64,000 bases of DNA from Blastocystis sp. Blastoise (Eukaryota; Sar; Bigyra; Opalinata; Blastocystidae): contig JBBPEB010000019.1 of NCBI GenBank assembly GCA_039096225.1, positions 356,344 to 420,343 of the forward strand, given 5' to 3'. Made by a program: the position numbers and the translations under genes. Positions 39,374-52,141 of this stretch are shown piece after piece (within the stretch, counting starts at the first letter, position 1; every line of letters begins with the position of its first letter). A model generated the notes under the pieces. The model was given only the letters and a program-made list of their open reading frames with translations. It was not told the DNA's origin and did no database searches.

Positions 39374-40144
39374 TTAAAATTGATAAGTATATACACTTTC
39401 ATCCACAGAGATAGTAACTGTAGCATTGACAGGTTCTTCCATAACAATAGTGACTTTAGTTCCATCAATAGGTTTAGCATAATAACGAACAAATTTATCT
39501 TCGTTAAGAACTACAGAATATTGGAAAGAAGCAATTTTTCCAAAAACAAGATGTTTACTAAAATCAATAGTATATTCCTTAGATTGTTCTAAAGTAAGTT
39601 TTTGAGTTAATTGAGTTTGACGAATATCATAATTCTTAGTACCAGCAAATTGTTCAATAATATAACAATCACGGATTTCTCCAAAAGAACCATGAGATAA
39701 ATCGACATCAATAGTAACACCATTAGAGCCACCATATAAAGAACGTTCAATAGCAAAGCCACGTACATCTTGTTTACCTTCAGGAGCTAAAATAAGATGA
39801 GCATAATACCAGAAAGTATCTAAAATAATATTATTTTCAAACTTTTTTACAATAGCAGTATTCCAATCTAAATAGCAATTTAATAATCTATTAGCACCAC
39901 CATTAACGATGATACCATAACCTCCACACCAAGTATGAACACCTCTTAAGAGATTAGCTCCACCATTAATTTCAACACCATTCTTAGACCAGAAGAAAAT
40001 AACATCATTTAAGAAATGGTCATTACCATGAATAATAACACCAGTACCAGTAGCATCACCCTTCTTAGGTCCATTTTCATAATAGAATTCACCAAACCAA
40101 CCTTGATGAATCATAGTTTCATGTCCACCTTCACTGGTAGGCAT
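39374..40144 (-). CDS. Intronless right-handed beta-helix (pectin-lyase fold) protein
   Basis: 256 residues, no introns, and visibly richer in G and C than its neighbours. The sequence has successive beta-helix coils: GTGVIIHGNDHFLNDVIFF, SKNGVEINGGANLLRGVHT, GGYGIIVNGGANRLLNCYLD and later RDCYIIEQ, followed by a C-terminal beta-sandwich-like region. The N-D-V-I..S..GV.INGGANLLRGVHTW pattern resembles plant QUARTET3-like/pectin-lyase-superfamily proteins. Those are usually longer and have a signal peptide. This one starts abruptly (MPTSEGGHETMIHQGW) with no signal peptide, and an in-frame stop lies just upstream, so it may be truncated at the N-terminus. The acid residues expected for catalysis cannot be placed, so enzyme activity is uncertain. 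Confidence 0.7.
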   Translation of the reverse strand: MPTSEGGHETMIHQGWFGEFYYENGPKKGDATGTGVIIHGNDHFLNDVIFFWSKNGVEINGGANLLRGVHTWCGGYGIIVNGGANRLLNCYLDWNTAIVKKFENNIILDTFWYYAHLILAPEGKQDVRGFAIERSLYGGSNGVTIDVDLSHGSFGEIRDCYIIEQFAGTKNYDIRQTQLTQKLTLEQSKEYTIDFSKHLVFGKIASFQYSVVLNEDKFVRYYAKPIDGTKVTIVMEEPVNATVTISVDESVYTYQF

Positions 40145-41120
40145 TTTTCATGGGACTAAAAATAAGACAAACTAGAAATTGTTGCTAAATATTTTTAAGA
40201 CTGTTTCAGATTTATAGAATTTCTATGTTCTTTCATAAAATATGATTAGTTTGTTAATGATTTTTAACCAATAAAATAATGAAAATAGTCCAATAGTATT
40301 ATCACGATTTTTCTGGAAAATTATTGCTAACGATAATATATAATTTTTCCAGAATTCTATAGAATATTCTTTAAAAGAGTTATTAATTAAAAAAATAGTT
40401 TTTTTTTAGTTTTAATATACATCAATATAAACATTAGTAAAAACAAACAAAACAATGATTTATGACTAAAATTTATAATAACAACAATTTTTTGTTAAAG
40501 AACTTTACATAACTCATATTTAGTTAACATATAAAAGAAATATTAATCAACTATATAAATAAAAATAAGAATGAATAGAAATAGTAATAGTATATCATAC
40601 AATAATAAATATATATATACAATTAAAGGCACTTCTCATATTATTGTGGAAGAAAAACTGATCTATAAATTATATGAAATAAATAATGTATAGAAATATT
40701 TAATATATATATATATATACATAGAATAGATTCAACTGAATGTAACAGGCAATTAGACAATCAAAAAGAATCTATATAAAATGAATTAATAAAATAAATG
40801 AAAAGATATATACTCAAAATGCTTCATATTTATTAATTGTAATAAATCTATATAAAAATAATGAAAACTAGTATATATATATAATACATACATTTTAAAT
40901 ATATTATTATAATAAATGAATAAGTTTTTAAGGATCTAAGAATTCATGACGTCATAACTAATGTATATTTCATTACTATATAAAGATAATTATAAATAAA
41001 GAAAATATTTTATAGTATAATATAATATACAAAACCTAAAAGAATAATAATAATAAAATATAAAACAATTTATATCTTAAATATATATGAGATTCAACTG
41101 CGTCAACTTATTTTAAATTT
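40145..41120. other. Intergenic, AT-rich
   Basis: Nearly 1 kb with no coding signal. It contains a perfect ATF/CREB-type palindrome at 40946-40955; otherwise it is only A- and T-rich simple sequence. Confidence 0.6.
40946..40955. promoter_or_regulatory. ATGACGTCAT palindrome (CRE-like)
   Basis: A perfect full CRE/ATF palindrome in sequence that is otherwise almost pure A and T. It lies about 800 bp from the start of the beta-helix gene and downstream of the 41121-41943 gene. bZIP factors bind this sequence in many eukaryotes; function here is unproven. Confidence 0.25.
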
Positions 41121-41943
41121 TTATAAAATAAAGAAACAATAATAAAATAAATAGCCAATAGGATATACTTGTGAATGACGAAGACTGTGTTCCATAAGTT
41201 TGTCATAAATATTCTGCAATCTTTCGATGACTACGTAATTTGTTTTATACGCATACGTAGTTTTATCAAAAAAATCTGGATTCCTTTTCCATTGCAAAGC
41301 CTATATATGATAATTCATCTAAATTTTTGTGTTAATATAGAATATATAATACATACCAAAAAATCACTTCTTATTTTTTTTTTATCTTCTACTTTATATC
41401 CATCTTTATCTAGTAATAAAAACCCAAAGGAAGATGCAAAGTCTCCATGAGTCTTTTTATCATAAAGAGATTTTTTCACACATCTAATAATATCGTAATC
41501 ACTTAGTGATTCGACATTTTTATATTGACACATATAATCCTTTACTATTTTTAAAATAATATCCAATAATTTATTTTCATCATCAAGAAGTGTTTTACCA
41601 TTATTTTGAATAAACATATTCTTTGCATCTATTAAGTCTCCTTCATTAATAACATAGGGTATGTATTTTAAGCAATTCTATAAATTTTTAATAGAGATTA
41701 TAGTAGTGAAGTCTAATATATAAGAGTATAATATACCTTTATTTGTTTTGTCGAAGCTTTATTAGCTGACACATTTATATTTCTTTTGAGAGCTTCTTTC
41801 CGAAAGAATGTTTCCATGTCATATGTCAAATAATGACATTTTTTAGTTTCTAAAAATGTAATATAATTAATAATTAATATACTTAACATTTCAGGATATA
41901 GTATCGAACGATAAAACTCATGAAAAGCTCCAAACAGTTTCAA
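41121..41943 (-). CDS. Unrecognised three-exon gene, start uncertain
   Basis: Exons 41737-41943, 41357-41677 and 41121-41300 join in frame across GTATAT...ATAG and GTATGT...ATAG introns. The product is Lys- and aromatic-rich with no TM segment or known motif (MKLFGAFHEFYRS... NEGDLIDAKNMF... YDKKTHGDFASSFGFLLLD). The open frame extends upstream of the ATG at 41943 for about 30 more codons (NYRNTAKKNDIERVKKF) without a Met, so an upstream exon may exist or the 5' end may be lost. The final codons are AT-driven, so the last exon may stop near the possible donor at about 41170. It is the last host gene before the Helitron cluster. Confidence 0.5.
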
Positions 41944-42474
41944 TTTAAATTTCTTTACTCTTTCAATATCATTTTTTTTTGCAGTATTTCTATAATTCCC
42001 AGTATAAACATTATATAAAATAGTTTTATGTTACTTTTGTTGCATGGTTAACGATAAGTTAAAGATAAAAAAATATATCTTTTTTTATTTATTTTTCTAT
42101 TGTTTGTCTTAAAACAAATATAATAATTTTATTAAAATATATTTTATTTATATTTATGTAATATATTTATTTCTGTAAATCTTATAATTGATGATCTTGT
42201 TGCAAAAATTGGTTTATCAAACAAAAAGAAAATTATACAATTTTGTATTATTAATAATATACTTAATATACAGGATATAGATAAGAACAACGTTAATATG
42301 TTTCTTAGTATTTAAATGAGATATTCAATTAAGAAGATGATAATATTAATAGTATACAAACTATCATTTATAATATTATTTTCATTTGAAAACTATATAA
42401 GTTAAAATAAATTATATAAATAATCAATCTAAATTAGAAATAAAAATGAGAGGAAGAATTACTATAATAAAAGG

Positions 42475-42513
<39 letters not shown>
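41944..42513. other. Intergenic ending in a (TA)n tract used as Helitron target
   Basis: AT-rich flank. Positions about 42478-42513 are a pure TA dinucleotide run that directly abuts the CTAG end of Helitron A. Confidence 0.7.
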
Positions 42514-42514
<1 letters not shown>

Positions 42515-42517
42515 TAG

Positions 42518-42560
42518 GGTAACGCCGCTGGCGCACCGCCTAACGGCGACGCGCCGCGGC
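42518..42560 (-). other. Helitron A 3'-terminal hairpin
   Basis: On the plus strand, GCCGC (42524-42528), GGCGC (42530-42534) and ACCGCC (42535-42540) pair with GGCGAC, GCGCC and GCGGC (42545-42560) around a 4-nt loop TAAC, with one bulged T. GGTAAC separates it from CTAG. This matches the subterminal hairpin that marks Helitron 3' ends and is by far the most GC-rich DNA in the window. Confidence 0.92.
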
Positions 42561-42749
42561 TGCGTTGTGCAGTTGGGTTTTAAAATTATTTCTTTAACTT
42601 TATTGAACAAAACAACCTTGTTTATTATAAACATTTAAAAAACAAATAAAAAGTGAAGAAGTAATAGATTAAAAAGAAAAAATAATTAACAAACATAAAA
42701 CAAAAACAAACAAATATAACAAAAGAAGAAAAAAGAAAAAATAAAGCAT

Positions 42750-45700
42750 TTAATTATTTAGAGTAGACCTGAAGACCACGTTCTTAGTAAATATTTCATT
42801 ACTACTACTAATCATCTTACCTTGAGAGACACTATCAACTACCTTAATAAAAAGAGCGTTGAAAGATCGAGCACGACTGAAAGCAACATAGAGTTGACCA
42901 TGAGAGAAGACAGGACGATCTAAGTAAACACCAACTCTTTCAAATGTTTGTCCTTGAGATTTGTTGATAGTCATGGCAAAGGCTAAACGAATAGGAAATT
43001 GTCTTCTGGATATAATAATAGGAAGATCTTCAGGATTTGAATTACAGATGATTCTTGGAATAATAACAGTTTGTTCATCAATAGTAAGAGAAGGAGGAGG
43101 ATTTAAAATAGTAGCAGTAATATTATTTGATCCTAATCGAGTTACTATAAGTCTAGTACCATTACATAATCCTTTAGAAGGATTAAGATTTCTTAAAAGC
43201 ATAATGATACAACCTATTTTTAAATTTAATATATGAGGAGGCATTCCAGAAGGTGTTTGAGAATTGATAAACTCGATAGGATAATTTGATTCTGGATCAT
43301 CTGTTTCAGAATCAAGAATAGAATCAGAAGAGATATAAGGAGTAGTAGTTCCAGAAAGAAGATTATCAACAATGAAATCATTTAAAGTACCAACACAATC
43401 ATTAGTAGAAGCTAATATAACAGAAGAAGCTAATCGTTTGATATCAGAATCAAGAGAAGTATTGATTCGATGTCCAAATACAGTAACACATAAATCATCA
43501 TTCACAATACATTGAGGAGGAATAGGAATATAATCTATATCTAAATGATGACTAATAGTATAATTATTAGAAAGAACACCATCTCCTACTTGTAATAACC
43601 ATTGTCTAAAATCATCTGCTCCTTCTAAAGCTCTCATATTTCTTGATAAATGAATGACATTATTTTTGATAGAATTCCATAAGGAACAAAACTTTATAGA
43701 AGAACTAACAATCTGAGCTTGAGTTCCTTTTCTTATAACTGGTAAACATTGTCTGAAATCTCCTCCTAATACTACTGTTTTACCACCAAAAGGAATATCT
43801 AATTCTGTATTCATTATATCACATAATAATCTATGTACTACCATAAAACAATCACCTTTCATCATAGGAGCTTCATCCCATATTATTAAATCAGCTATTC
43901 TTATTTCTTCTACTTTTCTTCTATCTCTAGCTAAATCTATATTTGAAGTAGAATCAGGATCAACATTCAAAGGAATACCAAATTGTTTATGAGCTGTTCT
44001 ACCACCTGGTAATAAAGTAGAAGCAATTCCTGTTGAAGCTACAGGTAATACATTCTTATTATGTCCACGTAAATAACTTAATAAACTATTATATAAGAAA
44101 GTCTTTCCACTTCCACCTGGACCATCTATAAAGAAACATAACTTATCTTCTATTCTACTACTTTCTATTGAATGAATTACTCTATCAAATGCATTTCTTT
44201 GTTCTTCATTTAATAATTCTATTACTCTATTAGCTTCTTGTAATTCTAATGTAGGATTATAATTATAATCATTATAATGATGTTGTTCTTCTACTTGAGG
44301 TAATCCTAAATCATTATAATTCACTCCTATACTTATCATCATCTCTTTTATATCTTGTAAAGTACGTATTTCATAATCTTGAAGAACACTATTAGTATCA
44401 TCTTCTATAACACTTGATGAATCTAAATCTTGAGCTAAAGGAGTATTTATATAATCTATTTCATTATTATGCATTGAATGTTTATAATCCTCACTAAGAA
44501 ATGATTTAAATCGAATCCAAAACTCTTTCACATTTGTTAATAATGATTCTGAAATATAAGTAATAAATAATTGTCTCAATTGACATGGAGTAGCAAAAAC
44601 AATAGCTTCTGAAAATGAATCAAATACTTCTCTCTCATTATTCAATAATCCTCTTGCTATAGCTGCTTCACTAAAGGTTCTATAAGGTTCATTACTATTC
44701 AATCCTTTTACTATCTTCAAAGAATCAAAGCTATCAGCTCCTTTCGTATTCAATAATAATAATCTCAAAGCATATCGTTCCTTATCTTTTGGATTCACAT
44801 AATACATTCTTCCTAAAGCTTTTATATCTCTCTGACGTCTATTCCAAGTATTTGTATTCGATTTCCATACATAATATTTTGGTATTTCATGATAAGCATA
44901 AATAGGATATTTCTCATCTAATATTTTCAATAATTCTTCGGATATATTATCATCATCTACTTCATAACTATTTATTCTATTTATCTCTTCTAAACGAACT
45001 TGAATCAATTCTCTTTCTTCTTCTACATTATTCATATTACGAATACCATGCTTCTTCTCTATATAATAATAAGTATATATCTTTCTTTGATTCTGAACTT
45101 CTTTCTCTAAATCAAAGTATTTTGTTAATTTAGTACCTTTCTCTAAACTATTCCTTAATGCTTCTACTTCATGTCCTTCTCGAAATAATATATATGGATC
45201 ATCAGGTAAATGAATAGGTAATCTATTAATAGAAACAGAATTATAAGTAATTTCAAAACAATTCAAACGATAAGAAGCTTCAGGAGGAGAAACATATCGA
45301 CAATCTAAATAAGCTTGAGTTTCATCTACTATTCCATTATCATTCACTCTTCTTAATTGAGCTATCACAGAATCATTTCCTTTTAATGCATACTTATATA
45401 TATATTTTGTACTTTGAATATTACAACAGACTTCTACATTAATATGAGCTTGATATTTCAATAATAAATAAGGATTATAAGGAACTACCCAACGATTATC
45501 AATAGTATAAGTATTATGACTACGAATAAGAGTAATAGTTCTATCAGGAATATTTCTTCTTTGATATAAAGGATAAGAATTTAAATGACAATTAGTTTGC
45601 TCTATATATTCTTTTGGAAATCTCTTACTACATTTACCTGTTGATCTATCAATACAAACACAATTCGTATCATAATCAGGACCACATGGACCATGAATCA

Positions 45701-48700
45701 TATGTTTCTTAACTAATTCATAAAGAAGAGGAGTTGATTCTTTATCAGGAATCTCTGCACTTATTATACTATCTACTTCATCTTCTGTTCTATATTTAGA
45801 ATTCGTATCTAAAATAATTAATATATGAGAATGTGGTAAACCTCTCTTTTGGAATTCCACTGAATATAATAAAGCTTCTACAGTACCAAATATATTCTTA
45901 TCCTTTATATCAGAAAGTAATTGTTTCAACTTTAAATGAAACACTCTTGAAACTAAATCTGGAAATTCATTAACAGTATAACCTTCTGGAATATTATTCT
46001 TTATTTCTAACCAATCTGGATTGCAAGTAAATGTTATAAATAAATCAGGTTTACCATATTCTCGAACTACACTCATAGCATCCATATATTTCTGTTGCAA
46101 ATTTCTTGGACTACCAACAAAAGAAGAAGGTAATATAATAGCTTTACCTATTCTATCTATATTTCTATCATTCTCATTTATTTGATCTCCTCTCTCTTCT
46201 AACATATTATTTATATTCTGATAAGTTGAAGCTCTTAACTTATTTTGATTATTTCGTATATAATTAATTCTATTTTGTTCTACTCGAATATAATTATCAG
46301 TAATATATTGTAAAGTTAATTTCTTATATTTTAATAAATAATTATCATAAGGTGGATCTTTCATTTGAAGCATATAATTATAATATTCTAACATAGTAAT
46401 AGTAATTTGATTAGAACGATTCAATGATAATAAATCTGGATACCAACCTTGTCTTCCAGTTGGAAACATAACTGGATAAACCATACAATCTATATAAGAA
46501 TTAGTATTCTTCATTACTATATATTGACCTGAAGTATAACGATTCTGTTCATTATTACTATTAGTAGCTACTATTTCCATACCACTTCTAGGAAAACAAC
46601 AATAACTTCTTTCTGGCATTACTCCTCCTTCTCTATATTGATATATTACTGCTACTTCATCTACTTGAGGAGTATTATATCTTCTTATATCAGGTACTTC
46701 TCTTCTTTGTTTCTTAAACTCTATTAATAAATTAATATTATTTCTATTCATTTGACTATTCTCTTCTAATACTTCATCTACTCTTTCTCGAAGTGAATTA
46801 TATATTTGAGCTAATGGATGATATTCTCTTATTGTACTATCTAATATCTCTAAAATATTTGGTTTTAAATCACAAAAATATCGATTCATACTTCTCATAT
46901 GAGTAGCTTCATCTCCATCTATCATATAATATTGATTGAATACAGGATGTCTTGTAGGATCATTCACATCAAAATCTAAAGCACTCTTAAAAGTATGATA
47001 TATATTACCTCCACATTTAAATAGTAAAGGTCCAGAAGAATTTCTTAAATCATCATCAGAAGTATTATTTCCAGCTAAAGAAGCTAAAGCAACAGAATTA
47101 TTATATCGAATAATATTATTAATAAATTCTCTTGAATCTGGATTATCTCTTTGTAATAAAGAACGAATAGTATTAGGAAGATCAGGAAGCTCAGGAAGAA
47201 CTACTTTACCACTACCACAGCAAGTATAAAACTTATCATTCATTCCTTTCTCTAATTCAAAATGTTTAGCATGACAATATTCACAATGAACATTAAAATC
47301 ACCTAAATAATTAGCTTTATAAGTATTCAATGCTTCATTTAATACGAAATCACCATGAGAATCTATATAAAATAATATAAAATAAATATTAAATATATAT
47401 AAATACTTCTTTGAATAGAAGCAATACAATTATGTAATCCAGGATATAATAATCTTTGTTGATTATCTATAAAAATAATTTGTTATTTAATTATTCATAA
47501 AGAATTATAAAAAATAAATAGCATACAAATATCTAAAGCTCTTCTTCTTCCTCTATTAATAATAGGATGAATAATTATATCTTCTTCAACTATAAAAAAG
47601 TATTAAATAAATATATTTAAATAATAAAAAACATACTATTATCTGTTATAGGTCTTCTAATAGTTCTTACAACTGGTATTTCGTCATTATTTTGAGTATT
47701 ACTATTAATATTAGGAAAAGGATCAATATAATCAGAATCAGAATCATTATCAGAAAAACTACTACTACTACTACTACTACTATCACTTGAACTACTACTA
47801 CTACTACTATTAGGTATTGTTGTTATAATTTCTGATTCATTATCATTATTTAAATTAATATGAGGAATATTTGTTAGAATACTTAAAGGAGGAAGAATAG
47901 GACTTAAATCAGGAATAGTTAAATAACTATTCATAATGGAATTAATAGATCTATTATTTCTATGTATTATTGTTTCATTATTATTAGTATTAGTGTTATT
48001 TCTTGAATTATTTGTATTATCATTAATGATTGTAGAATTATTATTGTTAGATATATTTACATCAGTTGGAATAGTAGTAACAACAGGTAAAGAGTGTGAA
48101 GAAGTATTAATAGAATCATTATTATTATTAGAAACAGAAGTATTTTTTTCTGTAGGTTGTATAATAGTAGTTGATATAGGAATAGATTGATTATTATTAT
48201 TAATTTGACTTTGAACAATAGATATGTTATTAATTGATTGATTAACTGGATTCATTTGATTGAATAGGTTTGAACCATTATTTAATATAGAATTATTATT
48301 ATTTATTTGTGAATAACGATTATCGATATCAATATCAATATTGTTATTTGAATTATTGTTTTGAATGTTTTGTAAAGGAATATTATTTTGAAAATTAAAA
48401 GTCGAAAACAAAGCTAAAGGTTTTGAGTTAAAACCAAATGATTTAGATAAATCATTATTATTTATTTTATCCTTATTGGAACCTATATATATTAATTATT
48501 AGATATTAAATATATTATGTTTAAGTTTAGAATAAAGTTTAGTTGTGTAGTATATAAATTAACTTTCATTGTTATAGTTGTTGAAGTATTTATTAATTAA
48601 TATAAAGTATAACCTTTATTAATATAATATAATACATAGATATAGTATGATAATATATATATTAATATAAAGTATAACATTTATTAATATAATAATACAT

Positions 48701-51148
48701 ACATAAGTATAGTATGATATATTAATTAATATAAAGTATAACCTTCATCAATATAATATGATACATAAGTATAGTATGATATATTAATTAATATAAAGTA
48801 TAACCTTTATTAATATAATATAAGTCATAGATATAGTATGATATATTTATTAATATAAAGTATATAACTCTTATTAATATAATATAATACATAGATATAC
48901 TATGATATATTTATTAATATAAAGTATAACCTTTATTAATATAATATAATACATAAGTATAGTATGATATTATATATATTAATATAAAGTATATAACCTT
49001 TATTAATATAATAATACATAGAATATACTATGATATATTAATTAATATAAAGTATAACATTTATTAATATAATAATACATAGATATACTATGATATATTT
49101 ATTAATATAAAGTATATAACCTTTATTAATATAATAATACATAGATATACTATGATATATTTATTAATATAAAGTATATAACCTTTATTAATATAATAAT
49201 ACATACATATAGTATGATATATTAAATAATATAAAGTAAAAACTTTATTAATTAATAATTATCTTCAATACTATAATGTAATGAAAGATAATATTATAAT
49301 TAATGAAAACTAATATTAAATAAGTATAGGTAATTAATATTGTATAATTTATTAAACAATCTATATGATTCAACCTCATAGAGGACATCTATAGCTATTG
49401 TGCTTTGTTACAACATTCTATAAACATATAGCTAACTACCAGTTAATATCATATACAATGTGAGTAAGTGAAGAATCTTAACACTTAGATATCTCATCAT
49501 TGATAGTATTACATCGGTTAGACTATATAGAGTTAGAAGCGAACAATAGTCAGCAATAGTATGAGTCATATAGGTAATCAATAGTTGTATTAATTAAATT
49601 AAATACAAATATTAAAATACTCAACACTATTTAATATTAAGTAATTCAAAAATTATCTTAATATCCGACACCTTCCCGTTAATCGATACGATTAAAGTAA
49701 AATTAAAATAAAAAAAAAATAACAAAACAAAAATGAAAAAAGAAAGGATTCTATTAAATATTTAAATACTAAGTAGCTAAAGCTAAGCTTAGTAAATAAA
49801 TATATAAATAGATAATAAAAAAGAAAGCAGACAACAGAAAGCTATTATCTGTGAAAGAAAAAAAAATAATAAAACAAAAGAAAAAGAAACTAAAATAATA
49901 AATAATACTTACCCACAACTTTATTTGAACCTATATAAGTATAGAATATAATATAAGTATAAATATACATTGAATAATTGAAGAATTGTTGACACCATCA
50001 ACGACTGAAGAATTATTAACACCATCACCTATATATATATATACAATAGTATAAGTATAAATAAATAAATAATATTATATATATATATATATACCTTTAT
50101 ATATATTAGTAGTAACTATATCAAGACCAACAACAGAGTCACACGATCCCAAATTAAAAGACACACCTATATAGAATCATAAAATAGAATAAACATAGAT
50201 ACATATATATATATATATATATATATACCTTCTGAAGAAGGAATAGAAGAATGACCATGTACTAACTGAGTTGAAGGACCTATATAAAAACAAATAAGAA
50301 AGAATTAAAAGAATAATAAAAAATATATATATATGATATATCTATATACCTTTAGCATTAGAAGGATGATCACCATCAGATACAGTACCATGAACAGAAG
50401 ACACTATCAGAACAGAAGGACCTATATATATTTATAAAATAAAAGTAAATCAAAAAGAAGAAAAAGAAAATATATTATATATACCTTCTTTATGATTAAG
50501 ATCAGCACCAACATTCATAGCAACAGAAGAACCTATAATAACATATAAATAGGAAATAAAAGAAATAATTAAAAATAAATAAATAAATAAATGATTACAT
50601 ACCTTGAAGACCATGAGAAGAGTTAGCATCACCATCAGTAGCATCAGCAACAACATCATCATGAGTATAAGAACCTATAGATAAATAAAAATAAAAAAAA
50701 AATAAAATAAATGATTGACAACATACCTTCAAGACCATTAGTGGAGTGTATATCATCATCAATAGCTCCAGCAACAGAGTCCACAACAACAGAAGAACCT
50801 ATAGATAAATAAAAATATAAAAATAAAAACAAATGATTGACAACATACCTTCAAGACCACTTGAAAACATTATACCATCATCAGTAAAGGACACCAAGGA
50901 CAGAGAAGAGTCTAAGATAATATAAAATAATAAAACAAAAAGAAATGTATAAATATATACCTTCAAGACCATATTGATAAGCACCATCACCATCAATGAC
51001 ATCCATACTTGCATCCTGTTGAGTAGAAGAACCTATATATGAATAATAAAAAAAAATAAATACAATACATACTGGACCGTCTTTGAGAAACGTATTTTTT
51101 TTGATTCAAGGACCTCCGCCTTGATGACATTCTGCCTTTTCTAGGCAT
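42750..51148 (-). CDS. Helitron RepHel transposase (HUH Rep + PIF1-type helicase)
   Basis: Fifteen exons join with no frame error to 2085 residues. Exon 1 (51073-51148) encodes the basic start MPRKGRMSSRRRSLNQKK. Ten mini-exons follow (51032 down to 49913), then 47637-48482 (Asn/Ser-rich), 47527-47589, 47407-47466 and the large last exon 42750-47362. Visible motifs: zinc-finger-like CEYCHAKHF...CC (about 573), HUH motif GLPHSHILIIL (about 1055), Rep two-Tyr motif TKYIYKYALKGND (about 1203), Walker A GPGGSGKT (about 1631), Walker B LIIWDEAPM (about 1710), LGGDFRQCLPVI and the PIF1-family end INKSQGQTFERV...VAFSRAR (about 2016). The Rep nicks and rejoins one strand and the helicase unwinds for rolling-circle transposition. 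Intact motifs and frame suggest recent activity. Confidence 0.92.
48590..49240 (-). repeat. Tandem repeat of about 60-65 bp inside a RepHel intron
   Basis: About ten imperfect units containing AATATAAAGTATA, ACCTTTATTAATATAAT and ACATAGATATAGTATGATA occupy much of the 1.4-kb intron 48483-49912. Confidence 0.85.
49241..49912. other. Remainder of the long RepHel intron
   Basis: The stretch 49260-49700 is less AT-rich than the repeats beside it and has no open frame. It could be an inserted or captured fragment. I find no terminal repeats or gene signature. Confidence 0.4.
49913..51032 (-). other. Array of ten symmetric mini-exons in RepHel
   Basis: Exons at 50961-51032, 50849-50911, 50727-50798, 50603-50674, 50485-50532, 50350-50421, 50229-50279, 50095-50166, 49969-50028 and 49913-49930. 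Their lengths are 72, 63, 72, 72, 48, 72, 51, 72, 60 and 18 nt. All are multiples of three and all junctions are phase 1 (G|GT). Introns are about 50-80 nt with a GTATxT donor and an ATAG (once TTAG) acceptor. The 72-nt exons encode 24-residue modules that start S-S/S-Y/P-S/V-S, have an acidic middle and usually end N-G-L-E/Q-G. Confidence 0.88.
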
Positions 51149-51406
51149 CTTATTTAATAATTTAATAAAAATAAGTATTTTTATGTAGAAAACAAAAACA
51201 TATTCATATTTGAACTTTTGTAAAATAGGGACAATATTTAAAATATGCATATTTAAAAATTAATAGGAATCATAAATAACCTCGAATTTTTATTATTATC
51301 TTATGCTAAGCTGATAATAGGGACATTTTTTATTAAAAACATTTTGGGTACCCAAAAACTATAGTTTTTTACATTTTTTAAATATTTGTTTGTATTGATT
51401 GTCTGG
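51149..51406. promoter_or_regulatory. Putative bidirectional promoter inside the Helitron
   Basis: The region between the RepHel start (minus) and the first donor of the oppositely oriented spliced unit (plus). It contains GGGTACCC and two T/A-rich blocks around a repeated GGGACA (51229, 51311). The divergent layout implies shared promoters; no TATA box can be singled out in such AT-rich DNA. Confidence 0.35.
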
Positions 51407-52110
51407 GTATGTTTTATTAATTAATTTGATGTTATTTAGTTATTATTTTTATATTTATTTGTATATATTAATTTATTTATTTATAATAATACACTTTTTT
51501 ATAGGATTCTCTTGTATTTGTCTTGGTTGTGGTGGTGAGTGGTTCTTAAAGTGGTCCTGGTTGTGTGAAATGGGTTACTTATTATCAGGTATATAAATAT
51601 ATTATTTATTTCTTAACATCTGTTTATTTTTTACTAATTACTTTTTGTTATTATTTAATTTTATTATCTATATTATTTATTTTGTCTTTTTATATCATCT
51701 ATTAAATTGTTTTTAATTATTTTTATTCTATAGGAAAGAAAATGTTGTTGATGTGTTGTGGTCTTCGTTTTTTCATGTCGTTCTTCTTAGTCTGTGGTTT
51801 CAGATTATTCTATTAGGTATATATTTATATTTTATTTATTGTTTTCATTTTTATTATTTATTATTTATGTTTTTTATTTATTTATTTATTTTTATTTATT
51901 TATTTATTATATTTATTTATTTATTTATTATATTTATTTATTTATTTATTATATTTATTATATTTATATATATTTATTTATTATATTTATTTATTTATTT
52001 ATTATATTTATTTATTTATTATATTTATTTATTTATTTATTTATTTATGTTTTTTATTTATTTATTATATTTATTATATTTATTATATTTATTATATTTA
52101 TTTATTTATT

Positions 52111-52141
<31 letters not shown>

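Noticed and set aside
39266-39592. Plus-strand ORF over the beta-helix gene
   Set aside because: Antisense shadow, low complexity at its start.
42961-43236. Plus-strand ORF antisense to RepHel (also at 55045-55320)
   Set aside because: Shadow of the helicase coding sequence; it is repeated only because the element is repeated.
48590-49240. CRISPR-like array
   Set aside because: The units are contiguous imperfect tandem repeats without unique spacers, in a eukaryotic intron.
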